Assembly (NCBI GenBank): GCA_037178625.1
Contig: CM074147.1
Coordinates: 868,001-932,000, forward strand
Direction: 5' to 3'
Origin: Skeletonema tropicum
Lineage: Eukaryota; Bacillariophyta; Thalassiosirophyceae; Thalassiosirales; Thalassiosiraceae
DNA length: 64,000 bases
A program made the translations under genes and the position numbers. The notes under the pieces were generated by a model. That model did not search any database, was not told the DNA's origin, and saw only the letters and a list, made by a program, of their open reading frames with translations. Positions within the stretch are counted from its first letter, which is position 1. Each line of letters opens with the position of its first letter. Positions 21,114-31,133 of this stretch are shown piece after piece.

Positions 21114-23261
21114 ATGGCACCCTTTTTTCTTCAAACCCTTGAGTTTCGGTGCTCGTTGGAGATGCGAGACTTTCTCAATCAACGTCGTCTTAATCCTGAA
21201 GAAGAACAAAAAGTAAATCGTGGAGTTGAGATCGAACTGGAGACCTTTGGGCGACTGGATAAAAATAAACTTCGAAAGGTCTCCAACTTGCCTGAAGAAC
21301 TCATTGACTATTTGAGTGGAGGCAAAAGGGAGATCCCAGAGTACTTTCATTTTCCCATCAAACGTTATGTTCCAGAACGACGCAAACGTGAAGAAAGGGC
21401 AGACGATTATCTGAAGATGTTGGCTGACATCATACGCATATACCGGAAAACATTTGTTGGTATCTGGAAAAGCACTTATCTTATGAATGGTGGAGGTCCA
21501 CTGGACGGATCTCAGGATGTTACAGCGTTCCCCGGAAAGCTTCGAGCGCTCGTCCCGACAATAGACGCCGCCGCATGGATCGAGACTCATCATCAGTTCA
21601 CCAATACTTATGGGCAAACTCTTGTCGAGCATAAATTGACATGGCTGCCTCCATCAATGGATCAAGAATTGTGCATCGTCAACATTTGGGACAAGACTTT
21701 CGAAACTTATATTTCCGAGCTTGATCCCTCAATTTCCTTGGATTCTCAAGGGACAGCTGCTGACATGGCTCCTCCAACAAGCCCCCCAACAGCTTCTGAA
21801 GTGGCTCATCCAACAAGAGAGGATCAACAAGTTGCCTCAGATAGTCAAGAAACTAAAGTGGCTCGTCAAGGAATAACAAAAGGGGAGCTAGACTTTGCCA
21901 ATGAAAACGACATTAATTTCGCTGAATTGAAAAAGGCCACTACAGCACTCCTCGGGGATTTCTTGTGCAAGTTGGAAGCAGTGAAAGCTGATTCTTTTCC
22001 TGCTGCTGCTGCTGCTGCTGGTGGTGAAGGTCGTGCTGGTCTATTGTTTGAACCTGGCCCTTCTGCAGAATGCCTCCCATTGCAGGAAACAGCCACTTTT
22101 CTGCTCGATGCGCTGGGTTTGGCTTCGTCTCGATCTGGTGATGAGTCCTCTTTACGTGCCAGTGATGAAGGTCGAAAGCCCCCATATCTCCAACATCTTC
22201 CTCCTCGAGCAAGGTACGAACAGGATCAACAGTTACAGCAAAGATCGTTTGAACCTGGCCTTTCTGGAGAACAACCACCGGGAGCGGGAGGTCAGGATCT
22301 GGCGAATTACCTCCCAAGGCATATGGCCACTTTTGTGCCGGGTGATCCAATCCAACCCCACCATGTTAGTCCTGCTGCTGCTGCTGCTGGAGTTGCTGCT
22401 TCTGCTTCGTCTAGAGGATCAGGTGATGAGTCCTCATTACTTGCCAGTGATGAAGGTCGAAAGCCCCCATATCTCCAACATCTTCCTCCTCGAGCAAGGT
22501 ACGAACAGGATCAACAGTTACAGCAAAGATCGTTTGAACCTGGCCTTTCTGGAGAACAACCACCGGGAGCGGGAGGTCAGGATCTGGCGAATTACCTCCC
22601 AAGGCAGATGGCCACTTTTGTGCCGGGTGATCCAATCCAACCCCACCATGTTAGTCCTGCTGCTGCTGCTGCTGGAGTTGCTGCTTCTGCTTCGTCTAGA
22701 GGATCAGGTGATGAGTCCTCATTACTTGCCAGTGATGAAGATCGAAAGCCCCCATATCTCCCACATCTTTCTCCTCGAGCAAGGTACGAACAGGATCAAC
22801 AGTTACAGCAATGGAATTATGGTAGATTGACACCACCCTATCTACAGACCCCTCCGACCGAGGCCACGTTTCCTCGTTATGTTGATGCTGGTTTTGGATC
22901 TCATGCGAATAACTCGGCAGGTGCACATAATGGCCGCCGCCATCACTATGATTATGATTACATGCCAGCACAATCAAACAGGGGCTATGATGTTCCCATG
23001 TACGCAACTGCATTTCGTCAACCTCATTACCGTATCACTGAACCACATGACGAGCACACACAAGAAAGAATTCAACGCTCTTATTCAGACAGAGCTCGCA
23101 GAGCTGCAGTTGGGTACAAACGCAATCACTCTGGAAGTAGGACTGACGTGCCACACAACGAGTACAGCTATCATGATCGTGCCCCTAGTAATGACCAAAG
23201 ACATGAGCGAAATTCGGATCACTTCCCTTGCTCCATTAGCTTGAGAACTACCCATCGCTGA
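21114..23261 (+). CDS. unknown protein with tandem 95-residue repeats
   Basis: The gene encodes about 715 residues from the ATG at 21114 (MAPFFLQTLEF). Residues 1-220 look globular and basic (PEEEQKVNRGVEIELETFG, FHFPIKRYVPERRKREER). I do not recognise a domain. Residues about 340-565 are two near-identical 95-residue repeats plus the start of a third, rich in Pro, Gln and Ala (GDESSLLASDEGRKPPYL, EQDQQLQQRSFEPGLSGEQ, then an Ala run). The tail is Arg/His/Tyr/Asn rich and probably disordered. No transmembrane segment is apparent. The whole reads as a low-complexity scaffold-type protein, but function is unknown. The opposite-strand frames over the repeat are shadows. Confidence 0.6.
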   Translation: MAPFFLQTLEFRCSLEMRDFLNQRRLNPEEEQKVNRGVEIELETFGRLDKNKLRKVSNLPEELIDYLSGGKREIPEYFHFPIKRYVPERRKREERADDYLKMLADIIRIYRKTFVGIWKSTYLMNGGGPLDGSQDVTAFPGKLRALVPTIDAAAWIETHHQFTNTYGQTLVEHKLTWLPPSMDQELCIVNIWDKTFETYISELDPSISLDSQGTAADMAPPTSPPTASEVAHPTREDQQVASDSQETKVARQGITKGELDFANENDINFAELKKATTALLGDFLCKLEAVKADSFPAAAAAAGGEGRAGLLFEPGPSAECLPLQETATFLLDALGLASSRSGDESSLRASDEGRKPPYLQHLPPRARYEQDQQLQQRSFEPGLSGEQPPGAGGQDLANYLPRHMATFVPGDPIQPHHVSPAAAAAGVAASASSRGSGDESSLLASDEGRKPPYLQHLPPRARYEQDQQLQQRSFEPGLSGEQPPGAGGQDLANYLPRQMATFVPGDPIQPHHVSPAAAAAGVAASASSRGSGDESSLLASDEDRKPPYLPHLSPRARYEQDQQLQQWNYGRLTPPYLQTPPTEATFPRYVDAGFGSHANNSAGAHNGRRHHYDYDYMPAQSNRGYDVPMYATAFRQPHYRITEPHDEHTQERIQRSYSDRARRAAVGYKRNHSGSRTDVPHNEYSYHDRAPSNDQRHERNSDHFPCSISLRTTHR
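22141..22820. repeat. 285-bp in-frame tandem repeats
   Basis: ATGAGTCCTC recurs at 22141, 22426 and 22711, giving a period of 285 bp (95 codons). The first two units are almost identical and the third is partial. Each includes a GCTGCTGCT trinucleotide run. The near identity suggests recent unequal exchange. Confidence 0.9.
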
Positions 23262-24055
23262 AGTCGATCACCTGCTTTGATAACTCAGAACAATCATAGT
23301 CATTGTGGGATTACATTATTTGAATTGCCTTGGTCATTCTATGACTTCAATCATTCACAAACTACTCTTTTGAATGGCCATCTAACCCTGTTTGATTCAC
23401 GCTTAATGACTATTGTCTTGCGAGCTTGAAGTTTGGAGAACTCTCGCACGATCATCTCCAAGGCTCTCTAGTTCACTCTATACAATAAAACTCTAAATAT
23501 GATTATATATATTATATAGAGGATGCGAAATCTGAAATTGTACGACCAGGATGACGCCTGTGTTCAGCCCCTCTACTGCTTGCTTGCGATGCTTCTTCAA
23601 CTGCTGCCCCGTCGGTCATATCCGAACATTTGTTGTGAACAAGATGAGCAAATGACTTTGTCGGTGTCATCCCTTCGCTTTCCATGTTAGAGACTATACT
23701 CTTGAGGTGTCTTCCCTTGTTCGTCTTCATCAGTGTCATCAACTTCCTAACTGCACGTCTCATCATTTCCCTTCGAATATTTGCTACTTCTTGATGAGGG
23801 CTTCATATGATATATAATATATAGTATTATATATATATTTTATAATAAGATTTAACACGCTTCCTCCACGACTACAAGTCGCTGTCTTCCAACAGGACAG
23901 CTTCGTCAATTTCGTCCATATTATAAATATACTTTTATAACAATAACAACAATATCTAAGAAGTATTTATCTATAACCCAGTGCCCTGAGACGCACATAT
24001 CCCATCATAAATGAATTTTTATTTCCCCATGTCAGTGAGATGCTCACCAATAAGC
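23262..24055. other. AT-rich intergenic region
   Basis: There is no gene I can support. A minus-strand 84-residue frame (23512-23766, ATG start) has no recognisable motif. Bases 23490-23520 and 23805-23850 are almost pure TA runs. A minus-strand gene ends at 24056. Confidence 0.4.
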
Positions 24056-24745
24056 TCAGTCAAACCACATCTTCCCATTCCATTCGACGTCACTCACCTG
24101 CGAGATGACGCGCTTCCCCTCCACCTCGCTTCCGAAAAACTCGATTAACAACTCTTCATCTTGCAAGATATCTTCCTTGCTAGTGCCGAAGTAAATCTTC
24201 TTGATGTACATAATGCAGTCCTTGTCGAGTAGGTAATAATTGAGAGGCATAGGAGGGTCCCCCGAGACATCGCCTCTGAACTTGAAGCTCTTCATTTCAA
24301 AATCAGACGAAGAGAACGAAGAGAAAGAGCTAGCAATCTTCTGACCAATCTCGCATGGCTCCTCTTCGGGATTCTGTCGCAGTGTAATGATACAGTTCCA
24401 GGGGTATGGCATCTCAGGGATACTCTTCATAGGTTCGTCGTCCAAAGGCCTGAGTTGATCACGACGGGGCAATATGCAATCAATGTACCACCCAGAGGCA
24501 GAATCATCGCCATTGCGCCAAGCGTCCGTGAGAGGTTTGATGTAGGCCCCCTGATTTTTGCGGGTTGGTGACGAAACAATACTAATGACAATGTCAACCA
24601 CTGCTGTCTGCAAACTATCGATGATTCCACCCGAGGCTGCAGATGGAAATTTTGCTTTGATGGGGGAATAATTCACATTCTTCTTCACCCTTTTCGAACG
24701 GGGAGCAGCCGATGCAGCAACTGATGTCTTCTTCGAGCCTGGCAT
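24056..24745 (-). CDS. unknown protein whose 5' end lies in the dispersed repeat
   Basis: The protein is 229 residues from the ATG at 24745 (MPGSKKTSVAAS), or 257 if an upstream in-frame ATG at 24829 is used. I prefer the shorter form because the extra residues are encoded by the repeat. The N-terminus is basic (SKRVKKN), possibly nuclear. Beyond that are segments such as GWYIDCILPRRDQLRPLDDEP and YYLLDKDCIMYIKKIYFG, with no family I recognise. The first codons and the upstream 400 bases are shared with the region upstream of the MORN gene at 33062, where the same stretch reads SKKTSLAASS. Confidence 0.55.
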   Translation of the reverse strand: MPGSKKTSVAASAAPRSKRVKKNVNYSPIKAKFPSAASGGIIDSLQTAVVDIVISIVSSPTRKNQGAYIKPLTDAWRNGDDSASGWYIDCILPRRDQLRPLDDEPMKSIPEMPYPWNCIITLRQNPEEEPCEIGQKIASSFSSFSSSDFEMKSFKFRGDVSGDPPMPLNYYLLDKDCIMYIKKIYFGTSKEDILQDEELLIEFFGSEVEGKRVISQVSDVEWNGKMWFD

Positions 24746-25195
24746 ACTATCTTGGAGAATAAAGCAAATCTGATTTATGAGCCAAGCTCGGATCGGCCAA
24801 CCCCAAATCAAAGCAAGCATATTATCCAATATAGTAGTCCTAAGGTAGGGTTCTCAACCTTTGTTTTGATTCTGGGGTCTGCTACCTTTTACAAGATGTA
24901 CGGCGGAAGTGGTGTGAACTTTTTTTAAATTGAGTTTTTGGGACTCAGTACCATCAAACCTGAGTCCACGATTAACTTCAATTTCAAATCTACCTTGGAC
25001 GGAATTGGTATGAACTTTTTTTTCAAATTGAGTTTTTGGGACTTACATCAAACCTAAGTCCACAATCTTCAATTTCAAATCTACCTTTTACAGGATATGT
25101 ACGTACGGGGATGCAGGAACTGGTATGAACTTTGTTCAAATTGAGTTTTCGGGACTTACCACAAACCTAAAAACCTAGGTTACTTTCAAATTTCA
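24713..25195 (+). repeat. dispersed repeat, copy B
   Basis: This copy matches the complement of 32691-33022 over its left two thirds, including the first codons of the minus-strand gene at 24745. It then holds three tandem internal units of about 95-115 bp, each starting GAACTTT with AAATTGAGTTTT and ending CAATTTCAAATCTACC or similar (from about 24920, 25013 and 25125). It forms the whole space between that gene and the histone H3 gene at 25314. Confidence 0.85.
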
Positions 25196-25313
25196 GATTG
25201 TGACCTAGCACTCCAGGTAGGTATCTCATAACATCGGAATCCCAACACAGTTCCATGGGGAGTAAGCAAATTCCTACTTCTCACAAATTTAGGAACAATA
25301 ATAAGTAATTTTC

Positions 25314-25724
25314 ATGGCTCGAACCAAGCAAACCGCCCGTATATCCACCGGAGGCAAAGCTCCTCACAAACAACTCGCCACCAAGGCAGCACGCAAATCT
25401 GCTCCCACCGCTGGAGGTGTCCGCAAGCCCTACCGCTACCGCCCAGGAACTGTCGCTCTTCGTGAGATCCGCCGTTACCAAAAAAGTGTGGATTTGATCA
25501 TCCGAAAAGCTCCCTTTCAGCGTCTTGTGCGGGAGATTGCGCAGGATTTGATGTCAGATCTTAGGTTTCAGTCGACTGCCGTTTTGGCATTACAGGAGGC
25601 AGCTGAGGCTTATCTAACTGGCCTTTTTGAGGACACCAACCTTTGCGCTTTACATGCCAAGCGTGTAACAATAATGCCAAAGGATATCCAGCTTGCTCGT
25701 CGCCTTCGCGGAGAGCGGGCCTGA
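25314..25724 (+). CDS. divergent histone H3 variant lacking K9, K36 and K79
   Basis: The protein is 136 residues, the standard H3 length, with no intron. The fold region is clearly H3 ([58 protein letters not shown]). Counting without Met, the tail reads [21 protein letters not shown]9 is Ile (codon ATA), R17 is His, A31/T32 are swapped, K36 is Arg, H39 is Tyr, K53 is Arg, F78 is Leu and K79 is Met (ATG). K4, K14, K18, K23, K27 and K56 are kept. Three classical methyl-lysines are thus missing. No histone 3' stem-loop is evident; an AATAAA lies about 30 bases after the stop, as in replication-independent variants. Divergence is spread over the core, so this is a variant, not a misread canonical copy. 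Confidence 0.95.
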   Translation: MARTKQTARISTGGKAPHKQLATKAARKSAPTAGGVRKPYRYRPGTVALREIRRYQKSVDLIIRKAPFQRLVREIAQDLMSDLRFQSTAVLALQEAAEAYLTGLFEDTNLCALHAKRVTIMPKDIQLARRLRGERA

Positions 25725-26404
25725 TCATGATGTATACAACAAGAAAAACATAAAATAATAAAAGACTGCCAATCAGCAACCATGATTGGATAGCGCCCTA
25801 TGAGGGAAATATACGAGTAATTAAATAGACCTGATGTTGATGTCAAAATTCAGCATTTGAGGCTGAAGGCTTGGTCTTTTTTTGTAAACACGCCAACTCA
25901 GCATATTACTTAAAAGAGTTAGTCCTACCGCAAATTCAAATGTGGATTAACAGCTCTCTCTGCAGTGCTTGGGGCATCCTAATCCTAACGCAGCCAACAG
26001 ACAATCAGCACGGAACTCGCAATATATATTGGCACAGGAGGTCCTGTTCGTGTGCCAATCGGGGAAACACAGAGGAAGAGCCTTCGTTTTGTAAACTCCT
26101 TCTCAATCTGGACGGCGGCATTAGTTGTAATCTCGCCACTTGCTCACAAGCTTGCTATAAAGAAGGCAAGCATTCGCTGTGTTGTAACAGAATAGTGGTT
26201 GTTTGTAGAGGATGAATTGGGACTTCCGTTTCTATGTAACATGCTGCAGCACACAGAAGAAAAGGATGAGAGAGGAGGAAGGGACTGAGAGAGAGCAGAA
26301 TGCGAGACCACCTTTAGATTGAGATTGATGAATGTTAACGAATTAACCCCGGTGATAACACTCAACATAAATATTTATATACCCAGATCACCAGTCAACT
26401 GTTC
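25725..26404 (+). other. intergenic, with one possible terminal exon at 25994-26195
   Basis: On the plus strand, a CTAAC branch-like word and CAG acceptor (25985-25993) precede an open frame ending TAG at 26193-26195. It encodes about 66 residues, including IYIGTGGPVRVPIGETQ and a hydrophobic IWTAALVVISPLAHKLAI. I cannot find its upstream exons. It may be a gene remnant. Nothing else is recognised before the end of the convergent ribonucleotide reductase gene. Confidence 0.25.
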
Positions 26405-29006
26405 CTATGCACCACAAGCCAAACATTGATCTTCGTTGACGGTACTGGAATGATTCTTTTGTTTTTGTGAGGTGTTCTCGGCCGGATTTTGATTAGCTTC
26501 TGCGAGCATCTCCTGGTCGACAGTGAACTGGATAGCATCAGCCTTGGGTCTGGTACGGAGATAGTACATACCAGTCTTTAGACCCTTCTTCCAAGCATAA
26601 AAGTGCATAGATGTCAGCTTTGATGTGTTGGGTTTGCTGATGTGAACATTCATGCTTTGACTCTGACAAATGAAGGCACCACGGTCAGCGGCCATATCCA
26701 AAATTGCCCTCTGGGGGATTTCCCAGACAGTTTTGTAAACATCACGGATGCTCTTAGGGATTTGGGCAACATTTTGGACAGACCCACCATCCGCAATGAT
26801 CTTATTACGGACCTTCTCCGTCCACAGACCATTGGCAGTAAGTTCACAGAGGAGATGCTTGTTCACAATGGTAAACTCTCCAGCAAGGACACGACGGTTG
26901 TACATGTTAGAAGTGAATGGTTCGGTGCTCTCGTTATTTCCCATTATCTGAGCCGTTGATGCAGTAGGCATAGGAGCCACAAGGAGAGAGTTGCGCATTC
27001 CGTGTTCTGCAATCTTATCCTTAAGCCCCGACCAGTCCCAACGACTGCTTGGTTCCACACCCCACATATCGAATTGAAGAATTCCTTTGCTTGCAGGAGA
27101 TTCCTTGTAAGTCTCATATGCACCATCTGCCCGAGCAAGTTCCATGCTTGCCTCGCAAGCTCCAAAGTAGATTGTCTCGAAAATTTCCTTGTTCCTGTAG
27201 AGAGAGGATGTGCAAACTCATGAGAAATACTTCATCACGACATAATACAAACTGCTTTGTATCGATCACAGAAACTTACAGGCTGCGAGCCTCGGCAGAC
27301 TCGAATGGAAGCTTCATCATTTGCAGAGCGTCGGCCAAACCCTGGACGCCAATACCAATGGGACGATGGCGCATGTTAGATCTCTTGGCCTCCTCAACGG
27401 GATAGAAATTGTTGTCAATGACACGGTTCAGGTTCCTCGTCAAAACCTTGGAGATTTCTTTGAGCTTGTCCAAGTCGTAATCATAGTGACCCTCCTCGCC
27501 AAAGTGTCCAGCGGGAGTCACAAACTTAGAAAGGCTGATACTTGCCAAGTTGCACACGGCAATTTCATCAGGTGCGGTGTACTCCACGATTTCAGTACAC
27601 AAGTTGGAGCACTTGATGGTTCCAAGGTTTCGTTGGTTCGATTTCCTGTTGCAGTGGTCTTTGTAGAGCATGTAAGGAGTTCCAGTTTCTACCTGAGAGT
27701 CCAGGATAGCAAACCAAAGCTGTTGGGCCTTGATGGTCTTACGCCCCTTGCCCTCACGCTCGTACTTCTCGTAGAGGGCTTTGAATTCACCACCCCAGCA
27801 GTTTGCGAGGCCCTTGCACTCATTGGGGCACATCAAGGTCCAGTCACCGTTGGTCTGAACACGCTCCATGAATAGGTCGGGAATCCAGAGGGCGTAGAAA
27901 AGGTCACGGGCACGCTCCATCTCGTTTCCGTGGTTCTTCCTCAAGTCAAGGAATGCAAAAATATCTGCATGCCATGGCTCAATGTAGGCAGCAATACTCC
28001 CCTTACGCTTTCCTCCTCCTTGATCAACGTAGCGAGCAGTGTTGTTAAATACACGGAGCATTGGCACGATGCCATTGGATGTTCCGTTGGTACCCTGAAT
28101 GTAACTACCGCTAGCTCTGATATTGCTGACCGACATACCAATGCCACCAGCATGCTTTGAAATAATAGCACAATTCTTGAGTGTGTCGTATATACCTTCG
28201 ATGGAATCGGCCTTCATACAAGTGAGAAAGCAAGAAGACATTTGTGGGTTTGGGGTCCCTGCATTGAAAAGGGTGGGTGTCGCGTGAATGAAGTATCCTT
28301 TGGAGAGGAGATCATATGTTTCTTTCACACGGTCAATGTCATCCATGTGGATGCCGACGGCAACACGCATGAGCATGTGCTGAGGACGCTCGGCAATCTT
28401 TCCATCAATTTTGAGTAGGTATGATTTTTCGAGGGTCTTGAAGCCAAAGTAGTCAAATTCAAAGTCTCTGTCATGGATGATGCACCCGTCAAGTGTGTCT
28501 CTGTTGGCCATGATGACATTGTAGACTTCTTTGGAGATTAGAGGGGCAGTCTCTCCAGTTTTGGGGTGTTTGTATCCGCGGAAGGCGTGCATAACCTTTG
28601 AAAATGATTTCTCTGTCATTTTGTGCAAGTTGGACACCTCGATACGTGCGGCGAGGATGGCATAGTCGGGATGTTGAGTGGCAAAGGATGCAGCAGTTTG
28701 GGCTGCAAGTTCATCGAGCTCAGTGGTAGTGACACCTTGATAGACTCCCTGAATCACCTTTTGCGAGATGATGGCTTCGTTTACGAACTAGAATAGAGAA
28801 CGAGAGAGTGAGAGAAGACGTAAGTAGCTGCGCAGCACGGTGTGTTGACGAATCAATCTTTCGAGTGTACCAACATTACAAGAGATGCAGACGGACGCTC
28901 TCATTCTCACCTTTTGATCGAGGCCATAGCATAGCTTCGAGATGCGGCTCTGGATCTTATCAAATTGGCAGCTTTGCTGTCTTCCGTCTCTCTTTCTGAT
29001 AAACAT
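26405..29006 (-). CDS. RNR1: ribonucleoside-diphosphate reductase large subunit (class I)
   Basis: Exons are 28911-29006, 27280-28787 and 26405-27194, with GT-AG introns and about 797 residues in total. It reduces ribonucleotides to deoxyribonucleotides with the small subunit encoded at 31134. Visible features: an ATP-cone start ([18 protein letters not shown]); substrate site Cys in [11 protein letters not shown]; the catalytic Asn-Cys-Glu triad in [12 protein letters not shown]; partner Cys in VCNLASISL; allosteric and barrel segments ([29 protein letters not shown]); the radical-transfer tyrosine pair in [14 protein letters not shown]; and a C-terminal redox pair CLACG. All expected catalytic residues are present and length is normal. 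It is transcribed away from the nucleotidyltransferase-like gene at 29321, sharing a 314-bp spacer. Confidence 0.97.
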
Positions 29007-29101
29007 GATTGTGCTGTGCTGTGATATAAAGGTTGTTCGCTGGTTCTGAGATGCAATGATAGTACAATACTGGACGTGATACATACAATTGTTGGATGCT
29101 A

Positions 29102-29111
29102 TTTCGCGAAA
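29102..29111. promoter_or_regulatory. TTTCGCGAAA palindrome, E2F-like candidate site
   Basis: A perfect 10-bp palindrome lies 96 bases upstream of the RNR1 start codon, in the spacer shared with the gene at 29321. It differs from the E2F consensus TTTSSCGC by one base. E2F control of ribonucleotide reductase is known in plants and animals; a role here is inference. Confidence 0.35.
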
Positions 29112-29320
29112 GAAAAAAAATCTGAAGTGAGATTTGACACCTGCTGACTGGTCCTCGTACAAAAACGAGAAAGTACATATCTTTCTTGATTATGTAGCTT
29201 ACATACTTACCTTTCTGTCTGGGCCATGATTTTGACATTGCATCTCTGTCCCCGGATCCTTGGTCCTCACATAAAAAGAAACCCACATCAAAGTCATAAT
29301 TAGCTGCCAAGAAACCAAGA

Positions 29321-30724
29321 ATGGACTCTCTCATGAGCATACGTGAACTCTCTCTGCAACTGGCCTCGTTTCTAACACCGACAGATGCGTTCAATCTTTT
29401 AGTGACCAAGCGCCTCTGGACTAACAGTTCAACAGTTGTGATGTCTGAAGAATCTACTCCAGCTGGTTTCATCAACGAATCACTCCTTCACTCTCTAATG
29501 TCGGTCATCAGGCAGCGGGAAGGATTCGAGCATCTCGCAGTGCCATTGATTGAAAGACTCAAATGTGTTGCACATATTTATGGCAGGGACCAACTTGTCA
29601 TCGCCGGGTCCTTAATCGTTCAAGCGGTAACTAACAATGGCAGTTGTGCTCAAGGTGATGGTTTCGTTGCGAGCGACATCGACCTTTATACCACCGTCAT
29701 GGCCCTTCCGTATACGAGACGTCATCTAGATTCACTTGGCTTTGTTTTCACTGGCATATCAACTTCTGATTACACGTTTATGGACCACAAGATTCATCAT
29801 GTGGAGTCATATTCACTCCCGCCGGCTCACACACACATCAGAAGGATGCCCGTCAGAGATGCTGTGAGGAGAGGTTTCATTGCCTCAAGGCACGATTTCG
29901 TCGTCAATGCAAGAAGTCCATATGTCATGCCATTGGACTTCTCATTTGCTCCAGGGAACCATCGCCTCAGAAAACAAATCGATCTTGTTGTAACCTCCTC
30001 GGCGACAGTCAAAGATACTCTTCACAAATTTGATATAATGCCTTGTATGTCGCACTTCAATGGGATCGATTTCTGCGTTCCAAACTTGCATCGAATCCTC
30101 AGAAAAGAAGCAATGCTGAGATGTCCAAATTGGACGTTGCTTTTGAATAGATACATGCGTATGTATCTGAATGCTTTCTCCCTCCATGAACTGGAACAGA
30201 TTTCATTCTTCAACCCGAATGAAGAGAAAGTTAAGTTCGCGGAGCTTGTTTTCAGCGATGTAAGGGAATGTGGTGGCGACCTCCCAAATCAAGATGGGAT
30301 CTTCTCACCGATGTCCATTGATGAGCCAGAACTTAGTGTGAAATACTGCATTATCCTTCACAATATGCTAGTCAAGATTTCGCAGCGTGTAGTAAAGTAC
30401 AACAAGAGAGGATTCCATTTCACCGATATCACTGTTGATGAGCTCAATCAAAAGCAGTATCGCGAGAAGGGATTCCATTTCACCGATACCGGTATCACTG
30501 TTGACGAGCTAAGTCAAAAGCAGAGTGCCCCATCGCCACCCAGATACAAAGACGAGCGCAGTCATGTATCGAAGCCGAAGCTGCAAGTCAATACCAGTGA
30601 CACGGTGAAGAGGGTAAAGCTATTGCACCGAAAGAACCTGCCTTCTCCCGCCCGTAGAGCAAAATTGAGGAATCTTGACCGAAATGGATTTGACACTTCG
30701 CCTTTCTATACCCTGTCCCTGTGA
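29321..30724 (+). CDS. nucleotidyltransferase-fold protein with F-box-like head
   Basis: This is a 467-residue single-exon gene. The N-terminus (LMSIRELSLQLASFLTPTDAFNLLVTKRL) resembles an F-box-like or leucine-rich helical head. Residues about 95-125 hold a polymerase-beta-type nucleotidyltransferase signature: IAGSLIVQAV, then ASDIDLYTTV, with the third acidic residue probably in RKQIDLVVTSS. The later region is helical. Near residues 365-400 a short direct repeat reads GFHFTDITVDEL and GFHFTDTGITVDEL. The C-terminus is basic (HRKNLPSPARRAKLRN). Similar GS-DID proteins occur in diatoms and giant viruses (recollection, not checked). Substrate is unknown. It lies between the two ribonucleotide reductase subunit genes. 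Confidence 0.5.
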   Translation: MDSLMSIRELSLQLASFLTPTDAFNLLVTKRLWTNSSTVVMSEESTPAGFINESLLHSLMSVIRQREGFEHLAVPLIERLKCVAHIYGRDQLVIAGSLIVQAVTNNGSCAQGDGFVASDIDLYTTVMALPYTRRHLDSLGFVFTGISTSDYTFMDHKIHHVESYSLPPAHTHIRRMPVRDAVRRGFIASRHDFVVNARSPYVMPLDFSFAPGNHRLRKQIDLVVTSSATVKDTLHKFDIMPCMSHFNGIDFCVPNLHRILRKEAMLRCPNWTLLLNRYMRMYLNAFSLHELEQISFFNPNEEKVKFAELVFSDVRECGGDLPNQDGIFSPMSIDEPELSVKYCIILHNMLVKISQRVVKYNKRGFHFTDITVDELNQKQYREKGFHFTDTGITVDELSQKQSAPSPPRYKDERSHVSKPKLQVNTSDTVKRVKLLHRKNLPSPARRAKLRNLDRNGFDTSPFYTLSL

Positions 30725-31133
30725 ATGAAAAGTGAACTGTACCTGACACTGACATCTCTGAGTTGTAACTTGTGCTGTTGTAGGATAAACTATTTTAGCT
30801 GATGTAATTTGAACATGATAAGGCAGCGTGCTCTAAGACTCAGCAGTGAAGATTATAGGCGTGAGAAAATTGAATTCTCAATCAGCCCCGCGCTGGGTAA
30901 ACAAACGGCAGTATCAATGGAGGCACGGTCAATGGCCGCCTCGTTCGGGCAGGACTCTGGCTATATTAGCACTGCTAGAGAGGCGGGATGCAATCAAGCC
31001 ATAAAAGCTGAGAAAAGAGAAAATTACTAAATCTCTTTTTCTGCCCACAGGCAAAGGTCTGAGTATCTATCTTGGTGATACATACAACTTATATTTTTAC
31101 TGCTAGAGCTGGACCACAATAAAATCCACGGCG
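30725..31133. other. intergenic, promoter region of RNR2
   Basis: No gene is supported; an AUG-started 73-codon frame at 30809 has no recognisable motif. A GGCGGGA word near 30981 is compatible with an E2F-type core but is weak on its own. Confidence 0.35.

Noticed and set aside
21940..23013. Minus-strand and alternate plus-strand frames over the 285-bp repeats
   Set aside because: They mirror the repeats of the plus-strand gene at 21114; the main frame is longer and extends well beyond the repeat on both sides.
24746..24829. Upstream in-frame ATG giving a 28-residue hydrophobic extension of the gene at 24745
   Set aside because: The extension is encoded by the dispersed repeat and is found in the same form near 32930, where it is not joined to a gene body.
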